From a virus, in the IMG/VR virus record IMGVR_UViG_3300048034_000041, positions 1 to 20,817 of that record: 20,817 nucleotides of DNA. The stretch is one strand, 5' to 3'. Of the stretch, positions 1 through 7,210 are shown piece by piece; the stretch's first letter is position 1; every line of letters begins with the position of its first letter. Both the position numbers and the translations under genes were made by a program. The notes beneath the pieces are model-generated. The model saw only the letters and a list, made by a program, of their open reading frames with translations. It searched no databases and was not told the origin of the DNA.

Positions 1-285
1 GGTAACATCATTAAAGTGAAGGCACATAAGTCTCGCTTTACTAAAGAAAATTCTATTGTAGAAACGAGGTTATTCTTTGACGAACGTGGACTTGACAAGT
101 ATTACGGACTATTGGAATTGGGTCAACAGCACGGAGTCTTTGAGCGTGTTGGTAACCGTGTTAAGACTGAGCATGGGAATGTATATCCTTCTGCTATCTA
201 CAAGGATCCTGAGAAGTTCTTCACTGAAGAAGTCCTCCAGGCACTCGATGAATGTGCCAAAAAAGAATTCTGCTATGGATCTTGA
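1..285 (+). CDS. uvsX: UvsX recombinase, C-terminal end (partial)
   Basis: The reading frame is open from the first base, so the gene starts outside the window; the GTG at 16 is internal. The visible 94 codons have the character of the C-terminus of a T4-type UvsX, the RecA-like strand-exchange protein of phage recombination and recombination-dependent replication: a KSRFTKEN segment, then GLDKYYGLLELG and a basic/acidic tail ending in KKEFCYGS. The Walker motifs lie upstream and cannot be seen. Its TGA stop shares bases with the ATG of the gp41 helicase gene (TGATG), so the two are probably translationally coupled. The uvsX-41 order is known in T4-like cyanophages. The family call rests on resemblance of a short piece plus context. 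Confidence 0.78.
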   Translation, partial: GNIIKVKAHKSRFTKENSIVETRLFFDERGLDKYYGLLELGQQHGVFERVGNRVKTEHGNVYPSAIYKDPEKFFTEEVLQALDECAKKEFCYGS

Positions 286-1673
286 TGGAAGTAATTGAAA
301 GCACTATCCTGAAAAATCTCGTTACTAACGAGAGTTATATGCGAAAGGTTATTCCTTACGTGAAACCAGAATATTTTATTCAGTACTCTGATAAAATTCT
401 GTTTGATATCATTAATGAGTTTGTGGTTAACTATGGTCAACCACCTACTAAAGAAGTACTTTCTATTGAGGTTGACAATCGTAAGGATCTGAATGAAGAT
501 TCTTATAAGGAACTGCAAGTAAAGATTGCCGACATTGATAACACTGAAGTTGATGATCGTTGGATCCTTGACACTACAGAGAAATGGTGTAAGCAACGTG
601 CAGTTTACTTGGCACTACTGGAGAGTGTTAAGATTGCTGATGGTAAGGATGAGAAAAGAAGTGAGGATGCTATCCCATCAATTCTTCAGGAAGCATTAGG
701 TGTTTCATTTGACGAGCACATCGGACATGACTACATAGAAGATTATGAAAGTCGTTACGAGTTCTATCACAGGCATGAAAACAAAATCCCGTTCGATCTG
801 TCTCTCTTCAATAAAATTACGAAGGGTGGTATTTCTAACAAAACTCTCAACATCGCACTTGCTGGTACTGGGGTGGGCAAATCATTGTTTATGTGTCACA
901 TGGCCGCTGCGTCATTACTTCAAAGTAAAAATGTCCTCTACATCACATTGGAGATGGCAGAAGAGAAGATCGCTGAACGCATTGACGCAAATCTTCTCAA
1001 CGTCAATATCAAGGACATTGAAGAACTGCCGGAACAAATCTTCACTTCCAAAGTAAATAGATTAGCACAGAAGACTAACGGTAAACTTATCATTAAAGAG
1101 TATCCTACAGCGTCAGCACATAGCGGACACTTCAAGGCACTTCTGAATGAACTTGCACTTAAGAAAAGTTTTAAACCAGACATCATCTTTATTGATTATC
1201 TAAACATCTGTGCATCATCACGATATAAAGGAGCACTTGTAAATTCTTATACTAACATCAAAGCGATTGCAGAAGAACTTCGCGGACTTGCTGGTGAACA
1301 TAACGTCCCTATTGTTTCGGCTACTCAGACTACTCGTTCTGGGTATGGTTCTAGTGACATTGATCTTACTGATACCTCTGAGTCTTTTGGACTACCTGCT
1401 ACTGCAGACTTTATGTTTGCTCTTATCAGTACAGAAGAACTTGAAGGCATCAATCAACTCATGATCAAGCAACTTAAAAATCGTTATAACGATACCACAT
1501 CATATAAAAGATTTGTTATCGGTATTGACAGATCAAAGATGAGGTTGTATGATGTAGAGGAGTCCGCTCAGGTTGACATTGTTGACTCGGGGCAGGAGCA
1601 GTATGACTTTGAGGAGATTGCCAAGTCTCAAAGTAAGTCATCTATGGCAAAGTTAACTGAGTTTAAATTTTAA
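285..1673 (+). CDS. 41: Replicative DNA helicase gp41 (DnaB-like)
   Basis: A 462-residue protein, close to the 475 of T4 gp41, the hexameric 5'-3' helicase of the replication fork that works with primase gp61. A RecA-type ATPase core is visible: Walker A AGTGVGKS at residues 193-200, a Walker B-like strand IIFIDYL around 300-306, and SATQTTRSG as the sensor/H3-like motif further on. The N-terminal 160 residues are the helical domain that contacts primase. I chose the ATG at 285, which overlaps the uvsX stop. The longer frame from 252 would add residues inside uvsX and overlap it by 34 bases for no reason. Its partner, the gp61 primase, is encoded 8 kb downstream at 9340. Confidence 0.93.
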   Translation: MEVIESTILKNLVTNESYMRKVIPYVKPEYFIQYSDKILFDIINEFVVNYGQPPTKEVLSIEVDNRKDLNEDSYKELQVKIADIDNTEVDDRWILDTTEKWCKQRAVYLALLESVKIADGKDEKRSEDAIPSILQEALGVSFDEHIGHDYIEDYESRYEFYHRHENKIPFDLSLFNKITKGGISNKTLNIALAGTGVGKSLFMCHMAAASLLQSKNVLYITLEMAEEKIAERIDANLLNVNIKDIEELPEQIFTSKVNRLAQKTNGKLIIKEYPTASAHSGHFKALLNELALKKSFKPDIIFIDYLNICASSRYKGALVNSYTNIKAIAEELRGLAGEHNVPIVSATQTTRSGYGSSDIDLTDTSESFGLPATADFMFALISTEELEGINQLMIKQLKNRYNDTTSYKRFVIGIDRSKMRLYDVEESAQVDIVDSGQEQYDFEEIAKSQSKSSMAKLTEFKF

Positions 1674-1675
1674 TT

Positions 1676-2302
1676 ATGACAACTAAAGGATTATTTCCTA
1701 CACCAGTTTATATTGAAAGGGAACTTGGTCAATCAGAGCGAGATATTAATCAAGAACTGATGGATAAGTATTATTCCATGAAAAAAATACCTCTTCGTTC
1801 TTCATATAATAAAGAGGCAGCACATGATATCAGTGTAGGTGAAAATGGTATTCAATTTTCGGAGAATGTTGTTGATGATTGTCCGTTATTTGGTAAGTTT
1901 TTAGAAACATCTGTCAACCAGTATCTGAAAGATTTAGGATTTCCTCCTCAACCATATATGGTTAAGGAATCGTGGTTTACTAGAACTACTAAAGGCAAAC
2001 ATGCTCCAGTTCATAATCATGCAGATAATGATATTTCTGGTGTTTATTATGTTCAGACGAATGGGGAGGATGGTCCCCTTGTTTTAAAAAATCCTTTGTC
2101 AATTGCTCAGGGCAATTACATTTATTTCTTACACCACCATCAACATGGTCATCATGTAATGCCATTACATAGAGGACAAATTATATTATGGCCATCGATG
2201 ATTGACCATAGTACTTATGTTAATGAAACTACTCATGAAAGAGTTAGTTTAAGTTTTAACATTTCAGTTGAACGTTATCCATTTACTCTTATTAAAAACT
2301 AA
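1676..2302 (+). CDS. 2OG-Fe(II) oxygenase family protein
   Basis: A 208-residue protein resembling the putative 2OG-Fe(II) oxygenases common in marine cyanophages. Residues that fit the double-stranded beta-helix active site are H115-A-D117 (HxD) followed by SGVYYV, the distal H178 in MIDHSTYV, and R189 in ERVSLSFN, which would bind the carboxylate of 2-oxoglutarate. Such enzymes hydroxylate or oxidise proteins or small molecules; the substrate is unknown. An unusual histidine cluster (HHHQHGHH, residues 153-160) lies between the two metal-ligand motifs. The start ATG lies two bases after the helicase stop, with no clear Shine-Dalgarno sequence, so translation may be coupled. Cytoplasmic: no signal peptide. 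Confidence 0.8.
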   Translation: MTTKGLFPTPVYIERELGQSERDINQELMDKYYSMKKIPLRSSYNKEAAHDISVGENGIQFSENVVDDCPLFGKFLETSVNQYLKDLGFPPQPYMVKESWFTRTTKGKHAPVHNHADNDISGVYYVQTNGEDGPLVLKNPLSIAQGNYIYFLHHHQHGHHVMPLHRGQIILWPSMIDHSTYVNETTHERVSLSFNISVERYPFTLIKN

Positions 2303-2303
2303 T

Positions 2304-2708
2304 ATGACTATTGACACACAGAAATACCTTGAGTTCGTTGATGCTGTTACATCAGAACAAAGCAAAGACTTTGAGGCACTAGTCTATCGTCTTCAAGAAC
2401 TAGAAGGACAAGAGTTTCCTAGTGAGAGATTACTCACTGCTGCTGTAGGAATGTCTGCTGAGGCAGGTGAGTTTACTGAGATCGTCAAGAAGATTATCTT
2501 CCAAGGCAAACCTGTCAATGATGAAAATCTGTTTCACCTTAAACGTGAACTTGGTGATATCATGTGGTATGTCGCTCAAGCATGTATGGGTCTCAATGTT
2601 TCCCTTGATGAAGTAATTGAGATGAATGTAGACAAACTTAAAGCACGTTACCCTGGTGGTGAGTTCGATGTTCACTATTCGGAGAACAGAGTAGAAGGAG
2701 ATCTCTAA
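2304..2708 (+). CDS. mazG: MazG-like nucleotide pyrophosphohydrolase
   Basis: A 134-residue all-alpha MazG-type protein. Metal-binding acidic residues are visible as E53-A-G-E56 on one helix and E82-L-G-D85 (ELGDIMWYVA) on a second. The family hydrolyses nucleoside triphosphates to monophosphates plus pyrophosphate. In cyanophages it was first proposed to lower ppGpp, but the tested cyanophage enzyme is reported to prefer deoxynucleotides, which fits its place among replication and precursor genes. I chose the ATG at 2304, one base after the preceding stop, because it starts directly before the family-like sequence; an upstream in-frame start at 2268 would lie inside the oxygenase gene. The stop codon TAA forms part of a late-promoter octamer. 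Confidence 0.9.
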   Translation: MTIDTQKYLEFVDAVTSEQSKDFEALVYRLQELEGQEFPSERLLTAAVGMSAEAGEFTEIVKKIIFQGKPVNDENLFHLKRELGDIMWYVAQACMGLNVSLDEVIEMNVDKLKARYPGGEFDVHYSENRVEGDL

Positions 2709-2714
2709 TAAATA
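2707..2714 (+). promoter_or_regulatory. T4-type late promoter AATAAATA
   Basis: AATAAATA differs from the T4 late consensus TATAAATA only at the first base. It overlaps the mazG stop codon. Transcription would begin about six bases after its last A, near 2720, inside the loop of the adjoining terminator hairpin. Confidence 0.6.
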
Positions 2715-2734
2715 CCCCCGTAAGGGGGTTTTTT
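2714..2734 (+). terminator. Intrinsic terminator after mazG, also covers the next RBS
   Basis: ACCCCC, loop GTAA, GGGGGT, then a run of T to 2734: a compact rho-independent terminator immediately before the ATG at 2736. The right arm (GGGGG, 2724-2728) sits seven bases before that ATG and is also the only Shine-Dalgarno candidate for the next gene. Confidence 0.8.
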
Positions 2735-2735
2735 A

Positions 2736-4172
2736 ATGGCATATTCTATTCGTCCGAGAAACAAGGATGAAATATATCAAGTAACTACTTATAAAGCTGA
2801 TAAGATTGGTTTGATTGTAGAACTTTATGAATACCTTACTAGTAAATATCGTAATGTAGATCGCCCCCTGATCCTTAATGATGCTAGAGGTGGTAATGAA
2901 GTTAAAGTACATCCTGAGATAGCACAGGCATCTGGTCTTAGTGAAAAAGACTTGGAAAGAAATTCTCGCACTACACTAAAAATTAGATATGGAGTTGGTA
3001 GTGGTGGTGGTAGAGCAAGATATAATATGGGTAATGCTGCAGAAGGAATTTTAGCAGCAGCGATTGCTGCTCGTTTTGTCAATAAAGGAAAAAGAATTAC
3101 TGAAAGGGATATTTTAAATATTCTAGAAAAACAATATAGAACACTGTCTACAGATCATAAAGGAAGTTTTAATATATTCAAGTCTCCTAATTTTAAAACC
3201 ATTAGGGAGTCCGCCAAGATGATCCCCGATGATGATGTTGAACTGACTATTAAGTTGTCTCCCATCAATATGTCATTGGTTTTTTGCGAGCAACTTTTAG
3301 ATAATGATGAGAAGGCATCTGGTATTGCTGACCGCATGAGTATCATGACGCCATGCGTTCAGTATGCTAACTCCAGAGAAATTTCTCAGTTAGCAAATGT
3401 CATGTATCATAATAGAGTTTACAATAAAATTGAAGTCGAAGCTGATGGTGTTGGCGGTGAACTAACGACAAAGGTTGATATCTTTGTGAGGATTGATGGG
3501 AAAAAAGACATAACAATTCCTGGTAGATATGGTAATAGAAAATTAGCTATCACTCAGATCTCACTCAAGCGTGAGGTAGATCAATTCGCTCAGGTTGGCG
3601 GATGGGATATCCAAACTGTTAATAATTTCTGGGGTGTTATCTTAGATGAAAATCTAATTAATAACGTTCAACTAGAAGCAATCTACGCCAAACATAATAA
3701 CGGAGATTTTGAAACAACTAAGCATCATGCTGCTGCTGTGATGAATGATATCTATCTCTGGGCGCATAACAGAATACAGAATAAGTTTGGTAACTCTTCT
3801 TGGAGAAAACATTTTGTAGAAACACTTGATAACTTTGCTACAAAAAATGAGGAGAATGTAAAACTCGTAGAGATTATTGGTAGTGGTTATGAGAAGTTTG
3901 ATTTCTCTAAATTGCATGTGGCACTTAACGGTAGACCAGATTTGGATGTAGAAGCAAACCTGGAATTGGCATCAACATATCATAAATCAGTTCCTAGAGA
4001 TCCTACTGTGGGAGCACCACTACCAGCAGTTATCATTAGTGCTAAGAATAAAAATGATAATAAAGTTTATGATCTAATTAAATTCAGACATAAGATTGAG
4101 TGGGGTGGCACTGCTATTCGTAATTATGTGGAGAAGCAAAAAGGTTTATCTGAATACATTGCGGGATCATGA
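2736..4172 (+). CDS. Unrecognised 478-aa protein with possible PD-(D/E)xK-like motif
   Basis: A large soluble protein that I cannot assign to a named family. It has no signal peptide or membrane segment. The centre carries TTKVDIFVRIDGKK followed after about 25 residues by ITQISLKREVDQF. An aspartate (D248) on one strand and a QISLK strand (Q274 to K278) recall the D...(D/E/S)xK core of several restriction-type nucleases, but the middle acidic residue is not clear, so the nuclease idea is only an inference. A basic, glycine-rich loop GVGSGGGRAR (about residues 86-95) could bind nucleic acid. The start ATG directly follows the terminator T-run and its SD is the hairpin's right arm. Its TGA overlaps the next ATG (ATGA), so it is coupled to the KWDG protein gene. 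Confidence 0.85.
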   Translation: MAYSIRPRNKDEIYQVTTYKADKIGLIVELYEYLTSKYRNVDRPLILNDARGGNEVKVHPEIAQASGLSEKDLERNSRTTLKIRYGVGSGGGRARYNMGNAAEGILAAAIAARFVNKGKRITERDILNILEKQYRTLSTDHKGSFNIFKSPNFKTIRESAKMIPDDDVELTIKLSPINMSLVFCEQLLDNDEKASGIADRMSIMTPCVQYANSREISQLANVMYHNRVYNKIEVEADGVGGELTTKVDIFVRIDGKKDITIPGRYGNRKLAITQISLKREVDQFAQVGGWDIQTVNNFWGVILDENLINNVQLEAIYAKHNNGDFETTKHHAAAVMNDIYLWAHNRIQNKFGNSSWRKHFVETLDNFATKNEENVKLVEIIGSGYEKFDFSKLHVALNGRPDLDVEANLELASTYHKSVPRDPTVGAPLPAVIISAKNKNDNKVYDLIKFRHKIEWGGTAIRNYVEKQKGLSEYIAGS

Positions 4173-5383
4173 GTAAGAACACACACTTAGAACACCTAGA
4201 AGATAGTATATTATTTGATGGAGCTGCTGGTGCTTCTGATGCATTTAAGTTTTTAGATTTACTGGCAAAAACTTTTACTGGTGGTGGCAATAATAACTTT
4301 AAGATCACTACGAAATGGGATGGCGCTCCTGCTATTTTCTGTGGCAACTATCCAGGCACAGATAACTTCTTTGTTGGAACTAAATCAGTCTTCAATAAAG
4401 ATGCTAAGATCAATTATGTCGATGCTGATATTGAAAGAAACCACGGTCACGCTGCTGGTCTGGTAGAGAAATTAAAAGCATCATTAAAATATTTTCCAGC
4501 ACTAGGTATCAATGGTGTAGCACAGGGTGACCTGTTGTTTACTCATGATAAGAAAACTCAGGTGATTGATGGTAAGACTTGTATCACATTTCAACCTAAC
4601 ACAATTACCTATGCCATACCAGAAGATAGTGATCTATATGAGAAGGCAAAGAAAGCAAAGATCGGTGTAGTATTTCATACATCTTATTCAGGATCTGATG
4701 TAAGCAGTATGAATGCTTCGTTCGGATTTGATGTGAGTAGATTAAAGAAGAGTGATGACATTCTAGTATTGAGTGCCGAGACAGGACAGTTAGGAAAGGA
4801 TACTCTTCTTACACCTACTGAGAAGAATAAGTTATCGCAACTCAAAACTCAGGCACCTAGTCATGTTCGCACAGCAGGATCATTCTTAGATGAGGTAGCA
4901 GCACAGATTGTTCTTAAAGATCAGTTGACTGTAGGACCACGATTAAAGATTTTCTTTAACACATATGTTCGTCAGGGTAGAACAGTTCCTGAACCAAATG
5001 CATTCTATAGAGAGTTCACAAAATATTTTGAGACTGAATGTCAGAAGGCAGTTGATAAAGTAAAAACTCCGAAGGCAAAAGCAACTAAACTCAAGAAAAT
5101 GTTTGATGGTCTAGAGTTTATTGAAAAGAATAAGAACCCTCTTAATAGCACAGTACAACTATATAAGTTATTGCAGGATGCGAAGTTAGTATTCATTCGT
5201 AAACTGGAGAAGGGTGAGCGTATTGGAACCTACCTTAAGACAGAAGGTGGTTATGAAGTCACAGCACCTGAGGGTTATGTTGCTGTCAGTAATGGAACCA
5301 ACGCAGTGAAGTTAGTTGATCGTTTGTCATTCAGCGTAGCAAACTTTAATGTATCTAAAGACTGGGTAGCAGGAGACAAATGA
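4169..5383 (+). CDS. KWDG-motif protein, ligase/nucleotidyltransferase-like
   Basis: A 404-residue soluble protein. The segment TTKWDGAPAIFCG places a K49-x-D51-G sequence in the form of motif I of covalent nucleotidyltransferases (DNA and RNA ligases, capping enzymes), where the lysine takes up AMP or GMP. Further on, AQGDLLFT (about residues 118-125) and IGVVFHTSYSG could be the later core strands of that fold, like motifs III and IV. Motif V is not clear, so catalytic activity is inferred. The length suits a ligase core plus a helical C-terminal domain. It starts within the stop of the preceding gene and its own stop overlaps the next start (both ATGA), so the three genes form one translational unit. 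Confidence 0.85.
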   Translation: MSKNTHLEHLEDSILFDGAAGASDAFKFLDLLAKTFTGGGNNNFKITTKWDGAPAIFCGNYPGTDNFFVGTKSVFNKDAKINYVDADIERNHGHAAGLVEKLKASLKYFPALGINGVAQGDLLFTHDKKTQVIDGKTCITFQPNTITYAIPEDSDLYEKAKKAKIGVVFHTSYSGSDVSSMNASFGFDVSRLKKSDDILVLSAETGQLGKDTLLTPTEKNKLSQLKTQAPSHVRTAGSFLDEVAAQIVLKDQLTVGPRLKIFFNTYVRQGRTVPEPNAFYREFTKYFETECQKAVDKVKTPKAKATKLKKMFDGLEFIEKNKNPLNSTVQLYKLLQDAKLVFIRKLEKGERIGTYLKTEGGYEVTAPEGYVAVSNGTNAVKLVDRLSFSVANFNVSKDWVAGDK

Positions 5384-5928
5384 AACGAGTAGTATTTGCA
5401 TGGGGTAGATTTAACCCACCAACAATCGGACATGAGAAACTTCTACAAGCAGTAGAGAAGATTGCTGCTGGTGATGATTTTCTTATCTACCCTACTCATA
5501 CTCAGGATAAGAAAAAAAATCCATTGGATTCAAAAACTAAATCTGATCTCATGAAGAAGATGTTTCCTTCTATGAGTAGTAACATTGTTTATGATCCTAA
5601 TACTAATACAATTATTAAAGCACTCCAAGGTCTTCAAGGAACATATCATGACTGTGTTTTAGTAGCAGGATCTGATCGTGTATCACAATATGATGCTATG
5701 ATTAGTAAGTATAATGGAGTTGAATATACATTCAGAAAACTAGAAGTGATATCTGCTGGTGAAAGAGATCCAGATGCTGATGGTGCTGAAGGTATGTCTG
5801 CCAGTAAGATGAGAGCAGCAGCAGTTCAATCTGATTTCAATTCATTTAGAACTGGTATGCCTAGAACTATTTCCGACAGAGACTGTAAAAAACTTATGGA
5901 TAACATTAGGGACATTATGTTAAAGTAA
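5380..5928 (+). CDS. HIGH-type nucleotidyltransferase (NMN adenylyltransferase/cytidylyltransferase-like)
   Basis: A 182-residue protein of the HIGH nucleotidyltransferase superfamily. The N-terminal strand and loop VVFAWGRFNPPTIGHEKLL carry the T/HxGH motif (T15-I-G-H18), and SASKMR (residues 140-145) matches the ISxSxxR motif that binds the triphosphate. Members transfer AMP or CMP to phosphate acceptors, for example NMN to make NAD, or pantetheine phosphate. The substrate cannot be told from sequence; an NadM-like role is one option. It is the last of three genes joined by ATGA overlaps and follows the KWDG ligase-like protein, suggesting a shared pathway. The stop codon lies in the late promoter of the following gene. 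Confidence 0.85.
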   Translation: MKRVVFAWGRFNPPTIGHEKLLQAVEKIAAGDDFLIYPTHTQDKKKNPLDSKTKSDLMKKMFPSMSSNIVYDPNTNTIIKALQGLQGTYHDCVLVAGSDRVSQYDAMISKYNGVEYTFRKLEVISAGERDPDADGAEGMSASKMRAAAVQSDFNSFRTGMPRTISDRDCKKLMDNIRDIMLK

Positions 5929-5934
5929 TAAATA
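5927..5934 (+). promoter_or_regulatory. Candidate late promoter AATAAATA
   Basis: A late-promoter-like octamer overlapping the stop of the nucleotidyltransferase gene. It would start RNA near 5940, giving an 18-base AT-rich leader before the ATG at 5958, which has no obvious Shine-Dalgarno sequence. Confidence 0.5.
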
Positions 5935-5957
5935 GTTGAACACAATTTAAATTATTA

Positions 5958-6875
5958 ATGTATAACTTTTCGGAATACAATCAGAAGGTTTATATTCGTG
6001 AGCAGTATTATAATGAGGAGATCTTTCCTGAAGGAATGAAAGTTCGTAATGGAAATGATCGAGTTGGAACTATTATTAGACGTGGACCTAATTATGTGAT
6101 CTGTTTAGATGAAGATCATAAGACTTTTAGAAGTTGGATTTCTGACATCAGTGAGGTCCATGAACTTGGAACTGATGAGACCAGAGAGTATCTTCAAGAT
6201 CTAACTCCCGGTCAGAAGAAAGAAAAATATAGTAAGAATAAGACTCCTGAGTGGTCTACATCTATAAATAAAAGAAAAAGTACCCATAAAGAAATGTACA
6301 ACGATAATTATTCGGATTCTTTAATCAAGCGATCCTCTGATGGCATTGCTGGAAAAGAGTGCTACGGAGAAGTTGAAGACAAAAAGACCGTTGAGGATCA
6401 GTATTCATCATCACTGATGGATGCTACGTTATCAAAACTTTCCTCCGGTAAATTATTTGAAGGTAGCATGAAGCAAGCCCGTGCTAATGTCGGTGCTGAC
6501 TCTTGCTGGGATGGATATAAGGCAAAAGGAACTAAGAAGAAGGGCGGTAAGGTTGTACCTAACTGTGTGAAGGAGGAAGATTTAGATGAAAAGAGACTTG
6601 ATCCTGTCGGCAAAGAAGATTCTGATGTTGATAATGATGGTGATACTGATAAGAGTGATAAGTACCTTATGAAGCGTCGTAAGGCAATCGGCAAAGCAAT
6701 CGGAATGAAGAAGGAAGAGCGTTCCGACTGGAGATCCGAAATGGGATTGGAAGAAGCAAAATGTAATAATTCCGAAGAAGGAACTAAGTGTCCGGTTCAT
6801 GGAACTAATCAATGTGAATGTGAAGATAGTGTAGATGAAGGTTGCGGAAGTAAAATGAAGGTAAAAAAATACTAA
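5958..6875 (+). CDS. Hypothetical protein with Ca-loop and Cys-rich tail
   Basis: A 305-residue, highly charged protein that I do not recognise by name; similar proteins seem typical of marine T4-like phages. Its N-terminal 70 residues look like a small beta domain (GMKVRNGNDRVGTIIRRGP, then a second strand pair). A middle segment, about residues 171-203, contains CWDGYKAKGTKKKGG and ends in PNCV, a Cys-bounded lysine/glycine-rich stretch. Residues 223-234 (DVDNDGDTDKSD) match an EF-hand/dockerin calcium loop with acids at positions 1, 3, 5, 9 and 12. The C-terminus from C269 on holds a cluster of cysteines and one His (KCPVHGTNQCEC, EGCG) that could bind zinc. No signal peptide. The late promoter at 5927 suggests a virion or assembly role. 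Confidence 0.82.
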   Translation: MYNFSEYNQKVYIREQYYNEEIFPEGMKVRNGNDRVGTIIRRGPNYVICLDEDHKTFRSWISDISEVHELGTDETREYLQDLTPGQKKEKYSKNKTPEWSTSINKRKSTHKEMYNDNYSDSLIKRSSDGIAGKECYGEVEDKKTVEDQYSSSLMDATLSKLSSGKLFEGSMKQARANVGADSCWDGYKAKGTKKKGGKVVPNCVKEEDLDEKRLDPVGKEDSDVDNDGDTDKSDKYLMKRRKAIGKAIGMKKEERSDWRSEMGLEEAKCNNSEEGTKCPVHGTNQCECEDSVDEGCGSKMKVKKY

Positions 6876-6914
6876 AGGCATATATATGGTAGACATTAAC
6901 ATATGAGGTTTACC

Positions 6915-7118
6915 ATGTTAGCATTTTTACTTCCACTCGCATCAAAAATTATCAAAGATGCCGTTTCAAATATTCCTGAGAATGAAGAACTCGGTGAGAA
7001 AATGGTTGAGATCTGTCTTGTTATTCTTGCTAAAGCAGTTAAGTTAACTAAGACAGATATGGATGATCAACTTCTAGAAGTTGTCACCAAGGCAATCAAT
7101 AATCGCGAAGAAGCCTGA
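6915..7118 (+). CDS. Small helical protein with hydrophobic N-terminus (67 aa)
   Basis: A 67-residue protein of unknown function. I chose the ATG at 6915 because GAGG (6905-6908) lies six bases before it; the in-frame ATG at 6903 would overlap that ribosome binding site. The N-terminus (LAFLLPLASKII) is hydrophobic and short of a full membrane span, and the rest is amphipathic helix with alternating acidic and hydrophobic residues (EEKMVEICLVILAKAVKL-like pattern). It stands alone before a strong terminator. It could be a small structural or membrane-associated protein; nothing decides this. Confidence 0.72.
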   Translation: MLAFLLPLASKIIKDAVSNIPENEELGEKMVEICLVILAKAVKLTKTDMDDQLLEVVTKAINNREEA

Positions 7119-7145
7119 TAGCAGTTAATAATTAGGTATTTTACT

Positions 7146-7168
7146 GGGGAGTATACTCCCCTTTTTTT
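7146..7168 (+). terminator. Strong intrinsic terminator
   Basis: GGGGAGTATACTCCCC (7146-7161) is a perfect palindrome, followed at once by seven T. It ends transcription 28 bases after the stop at 7118 and isolates the following Ig-like gene. Confidence 0.9.
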
Positions 7169-7175
7169 ATAAATA
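7168..7175 (+). promoter_or_regulatory. Late promoter, perfect T4 consensus TATAAATA
   Basis: TATAAATA begins on the last T of the preceding terminator. RNA would begin near 7181, giving a 30-base leader with AAAGG about nine bases before the ATG at 7211. The best late promoter of the window; it fits a highly expressed virion gene. Confidence 0.82.
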
Positions 7176-7210
7176 ATCAAAGATTACGAAAACTTTCAAA
7201 GGTAAATCAC

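Noticed and set aside
252-284. Longer start for the gp41 helicase
   Set aside because: Would read inside uvsX; the ATG overlapping the uvsX stop is the usual coupling pattern here.
6582-6902. 106-codon minus-strand frame opposite the Ca-loop protein gene
   Set aside because: Hydrophobic because it is the complement of a Lys/Glu-rich gene; a shadow.
6886-6916. ATGGTA/TACCAT inverted repeat around the start at 6915
   Set aside because: Six weak pairs with a 19-base loop, easily expected by chance in AT-rich DNA.
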